DNA of 64,000 bases from JAIBJN01 sp963847985 (GTDB taxonomy: Bacteria; Actinomycetota; Thermoleophilia; Gaiellales; Gaiellaceae): NCBI GenBank assembly GCA_963847985.1, contig CAWKBS010000007.1:186001-250000 (forward strand). Reading direction: 5' to 3'. The position numbers and the translations under genes are program-made. How positions within the stretch are numbered: the first letter of the stretch is position 1; every line of letters begins with the position of its first letter. Below the pieces are notes generated by a model. It did no database searches. It worked only from the letters and a program-made list of their open reading frames with translations, and was not told the DNA's origin. Shown piece by piece: positions 59,976 through 64,000 of this stretch.

Positions 59976-60740
59976 CTATCGCGATGAACCAGCGGGGGCC
60001 GATGCGTCACTCGCGGCCTTCTCGGCGACCCGCCTCTGTCTGCGCCGGTAGACGAAGTAGGTGGCCACGATGACGCACGAGGTGATGACGGCGGCGATGA
60101 CCATGGATGCGAGCGGGAAGCCGGCGAGCGTCGACGCCACCAGGTAGGCCAGACCGCACGTGTAGATCGACCACAGCACGCCTCCGAGAACCGACCATGG
60201 CAGAAAGCGGCGATACGGGATGTCGGAAAGTCCCATCGACGCGTTGACGGCGAAGCGCATTCCGGGGACGTAGCGGCCCCCGACGATGAGGAGCCCGGGC
60301 GAGGCGTCCAGCATGCTCCAGGCGGCCTCGACCTTCGGGTTCTTCGTTGCCTTGTCCAGGCTTGGCCGGACCTTGGCCGCGTTCTTGCGGGCGATCCAGA
60401 AGAGACAGGAGTCGCCGACAATCGCTCCGAGAGCACCGGCGAGCATGACGAGCTCGAGCTCGAGCCCGCCGTCGGCTGCGATCGTGGACGCCGCGTTCAG
60501 CGTCGTTTCGCCGGGGAAGATCGGGATCACGGCGTCCAGGCCGACCAGGAGGAAGACGATGAGGTACGCCGCCGCGGCGGACTGCTCGGCCAGCCATGCC
60601 TCGACGTCGCCCCGGTCGAGAAGCTGGCCAACGACGATGACGAGGAGAAGGAGGCCGAATCCGCCGAGGAAGAGCGCCCCGGCATGGCGCCGCCAGTACG
60701 ACTCGTGCTCCCCGTTTGCCGATGGAGTCAAGCTCGTCAT
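59976..60740 (-). CDS. DedA/SNARE-associated (VTT) family membrane protein
   Basis: The 254-aa protein has the DedA set: an N-terminal helix (LFLGGFGLLLLVIVVGQLLD), the motif PIFPGETTLNAASTIAADGG with its conserved Glu, the GALGAIVGDSCLFWIARKNA block and the GGRYVPGMRFAVNASMGLSD signature. DedA proteins move undecaprenyl phosphate or phosphatidylethanolamine lipids across the membrane. A single helix more at the C-terminus is followed by a basic tail. Confidence 0.9.
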   Translation of the reverse strand: MTSLTPSANGEHESYWRRHAGALFLGGFGLLLLVIVVGQLLDRGDVEAWLAEQSAAAAYLIVFLLVGLDAVIPIFPGETTLNAASTIAADGGLELELVMLAGALGAIVGDSCLFWIARKNAAKVRPSLDKATKNPKVEAAWSMLDASPGLLIVGGRYVPGMRFAVNASMGLSDIPYRRFLPWSVLGGVLWSIYTCGLAYLVASTLAGFPLASMVIAAVITSCVIVATYFVYRRRQRRVAEKAASDASAPAGSSR

Positions 60741-60744
60741 CCGG

Positions 60745-60993
60745 TCATCGCTGCGACTGGTCGTCTGTCGGGTTCACGCTGACGATCTCGACGCCGAGCT
60801 TGGTCAGCCAGCTCAATGCTCCCTGGAGCTGGGCCTGATCGAGGAGGTCCCCCGTCAGCACGGACTCCTCGCCGACGACCTCGACGGTCATTCCTTCCAG
60901 TGGTCCCACGAGCGGCTCTCCGATCTCACCGCGAATCACAATCCGGTAGGGGACGCGGTCTTGTCCGCTGCGGCCTGCGTAGCGCTTCGACAT
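60745..60993 (-). CDS. Small protein of 82 aa, unknown family
   Basis: The protein (YRIVIRGEIGEPLVGPLEGM, TVEVVGEESVLTGDLLDQAQ, LQGALSWLTKLGVEIVSVNP) looks like a small alpha/beta fold domain, possibly ACT-like. It stops 4 nt before the DedA start, so the two are cotranscribed. A GTG four codons upstream (61005) is an alternative start. Confidence 0.7.
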   Translation of the reverse strand: MSKRYAGRSGQDRVPYRIVIRGEIGEPLVGPLEGMTVEVVGEESVLTGDLLDQAQLQGALSWLTKLGVEIVSVNPTDDQSQR

Positions 60994-61017
60994 CCGTCGG
61001 TGCACTCGCCGGCCGAT

Positions 61018-61197
61018 TCAGGTCACACGTCGATGGTGGTGCATCCGCCCGGTCGCGGCGGTTCTGGACGTCTGTGCTCGTGAATGCGCTCCTTCTCGCG
61101 CCGCCGCCGCGCCGAGCCGGTAGAGGATCACGAATGCAACCAGAGCCCCTGTCGCCGCGAGCGATAGATACACGACCGTTGCCCAGAACGATTCCAT
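61018..61197 (-). CDS. 59-aa single-helix membrane protein
   Basis: The product has one helix (SFWATVVYLSLAATGALVAF, then VILYRLG) and a basic, His-rich C-terminus (RMHHHRRVT). GGGAGG stands before the ATG at 61197. It heads the leftward DedA unit, with site F 83 bp upstream. Function unknown. Confidence 0.65.
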   Translation of the reverse strand: MESFWATVVYLSLAATGALVAFVILYRLGAAAAREGAHSRAQTSRTAATGRMHHHRRVT

Positions 61198-61280
61198 CGT
61201 CCTCCCTTCGGTCGATCCGGCAGGTCGTCCAGCACGAGGTTCCTGCAATCTCGTAGATCGCGCATCACCCGCGGCCAACG

Positions 61281-61294
61281 TTCACCCGGGTGAA
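61281..61294. promoter_or_regulatory. Palindromic operator, site F (divergent)
   Basis: TTCACCCGGGTGAA (with G and C flanks, 16 bp perfect) lies 83 bp from the leftward DedA-unit start and 95 bp from the rightward sulfatase-fusion start, so one site could control both. Five of the flanking bases (TCACCCGC) recall the other sites. Confidence 0.68.
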
Positions 61295-61389
61295 CCCGCG
61301 GCCGGGCGATGTTCGGTCACGCGCGTCTGTGCGATGCTGGGCAGCGCGGCATGGGAGCCGCGATGCTCGGAATCGAAGGGAGAGCCTTC

Positions 61390-64000
61390 ATGGCTGAGAA
61401 ACCCACCGACGTCCTCGTTGCCGGCTACCAGGACATCGACGAGGCGACGAAGGACTTCGAGGCGCTGGTCGCGCTCGTCAAGGAGAAGAAGGTCTCGATC
61501 GAGGGCGTCATCCTCGTCACGCACGACGGAGGACGGCAGCGTCTCGGTGCAGCGGACCGGCGACAACCTCGGCCGCAAGGGAACGGGCTGGGGAGGCGGC
61601 GTCGGGCTCGCGGTGGGCTTGTTCGCGCCGCCGCTGCTCGCGTCGGTCGCCGTCGGGGCGGTCGCGGGCAGGGTGCTGGGCAGATTCGCCGGCAACAAGG
61701 TCGAGAAGGAGCTTCGCGACAAGATCGGCGAGAACCTGCCGCCGGGGTCGGCCGGGATCATCGCGATCTTCGACGACGAGCAGCGGCTCGCCGTCGAGCA
61801 GGCGCTCGCGGGCGCGCTGCTCCGGTCGGTCGTCCAGGGCGACAAGAAGGGCATGGGCGCACTGAAGGAGTCGCTCGGCGAGGCGATGGGGAAGTTCAGC
61901 CCGGACCGCACGGTGCTGCCGATCCCGGATCCGAACTTCGGCGGCGCGATCGGGCGAACTCTGGACACGTCCGTCGCCGATTGGACGATCGCCATGACGC
62001 CGTCGCCGCCGGAGGGCGCGCCGAACGTGTTGCTCGTCCTGATCGACGACGCGGGCTTCGGCAACCCGTCGACGTTCGGCGGGCCCGTCTCGACGCCGGC
62101 GATGACGCGGGTCGCCGAGCAGGGCCTCAGGTACAACCGCTTCCACGTTGTCGCGCTGTGCTCGCCCACCCGGGCCGCCCTGCTGACAGGCCGCAACCAC
62201 CACACCGTCGGCTTCGGGTCGATCGGCGAGTTCCCCGGACCGTTCCCGGGCTACTGCGCGAGCGTGCCGAAGGACTGCGCTCCGTTCGTCCGCGCGCTTC
62301 AGGCCAACGGCTACTCGACCGCCGGATTCGGCAAGTGGCACATGACCCCCGATCACGTCCAGGGTGCAGCCGGGCCCTTCGACCGCTGGCCGAACGCGTG
62401 GGGGTTCGACCGCTTCTGGGGCATTCTCGGGGGCGAGGCGGGCCAGTACGACCCGCTGATCACGCAGGACAACACGACGATCGGCGTCCCGGAGGGCGAG
62501 GACACGAAGGAGTACTACTGGCCGGATGACATCACCGATCAGGCGGTGCGGCTGGCTGCACGGGGTACGCGCGCAGGACCAGGAAAAGCCGTGGTTCATC
62601 TACTACTCGACCGGGTGCTCGCACGCGCCGCACCAGGTCGCGGTCGAATGGAGCGAGAAGTACCGCGGCAAGTTCGACCAGGGCTGGGACGTGCTCCGCG
62701 AGGAGACCTTCGAACGGCAGAAGGCGCTGGGCGTGATCCCGCCGGACGCGGAGCTCACGCCGAGACCGGACGCGCTCCCCGCCTGGGACTCTCTCTCTGA
62801 CAGCGAGAAGACGCTGTACGCGCGGCAGATGGAGGTGTATGCCGGCTTCCAGGAGAACACCGACTGGAACGTCGGCCGCCTGCTCGACGCGATCGAGGAG
62901 ATGGGCGAGCTCGACAACACGCTCGTCATCTACATCTTCGGGGACAACGGCGCGAGCCTGGAGGGAACGCTGACCGGCTCCTTCAACGAGCTGACGATGC
63001 AGAACGGGATCGCCCTCACGGCCGAGCAGCAGCTCTCGCTGATCGAGCAGTACGGCGGGCTCGACGCCTGGGGCACCGACGCGTACGCGCCGCACTACGC
63101 GGCCGCCTGGGCGTGGGCCGGGAACGCGCCGTTCCAGTGGGGCAAGCAGTGCGCCTCCCACCTCGGCGGCACGCGCAACGGCACGGTGGTCTCCTGGCCG
63201 GAGCGGATCAAGGACGCCGGCGGGTTGCGGACCCAGTTCACTCACGTCATCGACGTCGGGCCGACGATCCTCGAAGCGGCCGGTATCCCGGAGCCCACGA
63301 TCGTGGACGGGACCGCCCAGAAGCCGATGGAGGGGACGAGCTTCCTCTACACCTTCGAGGACGCGAACGCACCGGAGCGCCACACCGTGCAGTACTTCGA
63401 GATCGTCGGCAACCGGGCGATCTACAAGGACGGCTGGTGGGCCGCCTGCAAGCTGGACCGGATCCCGTGGGACCTTTCGCCGCCGACGATGGCCAAGTTG
63501 GCCCCCGGAGTCTACGACCCGGAGCAGGACACCTGGGAGCTGTACTACCTGCCCGACGACTTCAGCCAGGCGAAGGACCTCGCCGCGGAGAACCCGGAGA
63601 AGCTCGCCGAGCTGAAGGAGCTCTTCTGGGAAGAGGCCGAGAAGCACAACGCGTTGCCGCTGCTGGCGGCGCTCTCGGTCTTCTTCGGGATCCTGCCGCC
63701 GATGCCGACGACCACGACCCAGACGTTCTACGGCGACGTCGAGAACATCGCTGCCGGGATGATCCCGCGCGTCTACGGCCGCTCATATGCGATCGAGGCG
63801 GCGCTCTCGGTCCCCGAGGGCGGCGCCGAGGGCGTGATCGTCGCCGAGGCGGACGAGATGGGCGGCTTCTCGCTCTGGGTCGACGAGAACGGCCTGCTGC
63901 ACCACAGCTACTCGATGATGGGCGTCGAGCGGTACGAGCAGGTCTCGACCGAGCCCATCCCGACCGGGGACGTCACGGTCCGGATGCAGTTCGACGCCGA
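61390..64000 (+). CDS. DUF1269-sulfatase fusion protein (frameshifted, partial)
   Basis: ATG 61390 (AGGGAGAG upstream) opens a DUF1269-like N-terminal domain (DVLVAGYQDIDEATKDFEAL; KGTGWGGGVGLAVGLFAPPL; PPGSAGIIAIFDDEQRLAVE). In the same frame an arylsulfatase domain follows: VLLVLIDDAGFGNPSTFGGP with metal aspartates, and the formylglycine motif CSPTRAALLTGRNHHTVGFG. Later parts (QEKPWFIYYSTGCSHAPHQV; LVIYIFGDNGASLEG) need shifts near 61530 and 62550. The gene continues past the right edge. No signal peptide is seen at the start, so the sulfatase would be cytoplasmic or exported otherwise. Confidence 0.85.

Overview
The window is high-GC DNA with very tight gene packing. Stop/start overlaps of the GTGA, ATGA and TGATG type recur, GTG starts are frequent, and several starts look leaderless. 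Together with a SigR/RsrA pair, SHOCT and DUF7144-type small proteins and DyP peroxidase, this suggests an actinobacterium. Class Thermoleophilia (Gaiellales/Solirubrobacterales-like) is my inference from gene content only. I found no rRNA, tRNA, CRISPR array, insertion sequence or origin. About ten genes that otherwise look intact carry one-base-class frameshifts, often next to homopolymers. I read these mainly as draft-assembly indels and annotate the genes as whole.

1-3.4 kb: the 5' end of a proline-racemase-family gene, a rhodanese, and a leftward pair made of an XRE-TPR regulator plus a 27-codon signal-peptide-like ORF (an RRNPP-like layout). A promoter diverging from that pair reads into about 260 nt of dense hairpins. 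3.5-31 kb is mostly metabolic and housekeeping: TetR/MFS, acyl-CoA synthetase with a class V aminotransferase, NAD synthetase, Mug glycosylase, methylmalonate-semialdehyde dehydrogenase, OsmC, an epimerase and a cysteine-desulfurase-like enzyme, membrane proteins, a secreted phosphatase, SIS protein, thioesterase, M16 peptidase, a CopC/DUF1775 secreted block, M24 peptidase, amidohydrolase and MobA-like transferase, an HTH-LytR_C membrane protein, and SigR/RsrA with a recognisable SigR-type promoter.

31-40 kb: HMA protein and YbdK-type ligase, HtrA-like protease, and a three-gene overlapping operon of alpha-oxoamine synthase, a GGDEF-EAL protein with an N-terminal membrane region, and an MFS exporter.

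40-64 kb looks like one regulatory island. A palindrome, TTCACCCRGGTGAR, occurs six times in intergenic DNA, 72-156 bp upstream of a start codon each time. The sites head a DyP-peroxidase operon, an ndh-zwf-GH15 operon, a DUF7144-CMD-CYTH operon, a SHOCT-SnoaL-GNAT-methyltransferase operon, a small membrane-protein gene, and a DedA operon or the divergent DUF1269-sulfatase fusion. The transcription units in this block without their own site are the NarL-type response regulator, the sensor kinase and the MalT-type LuxR protein, which are the natural candidates to read the sites. The gene mix suggests a redox or envelope-stress response with NADPH supply, but that is inference.
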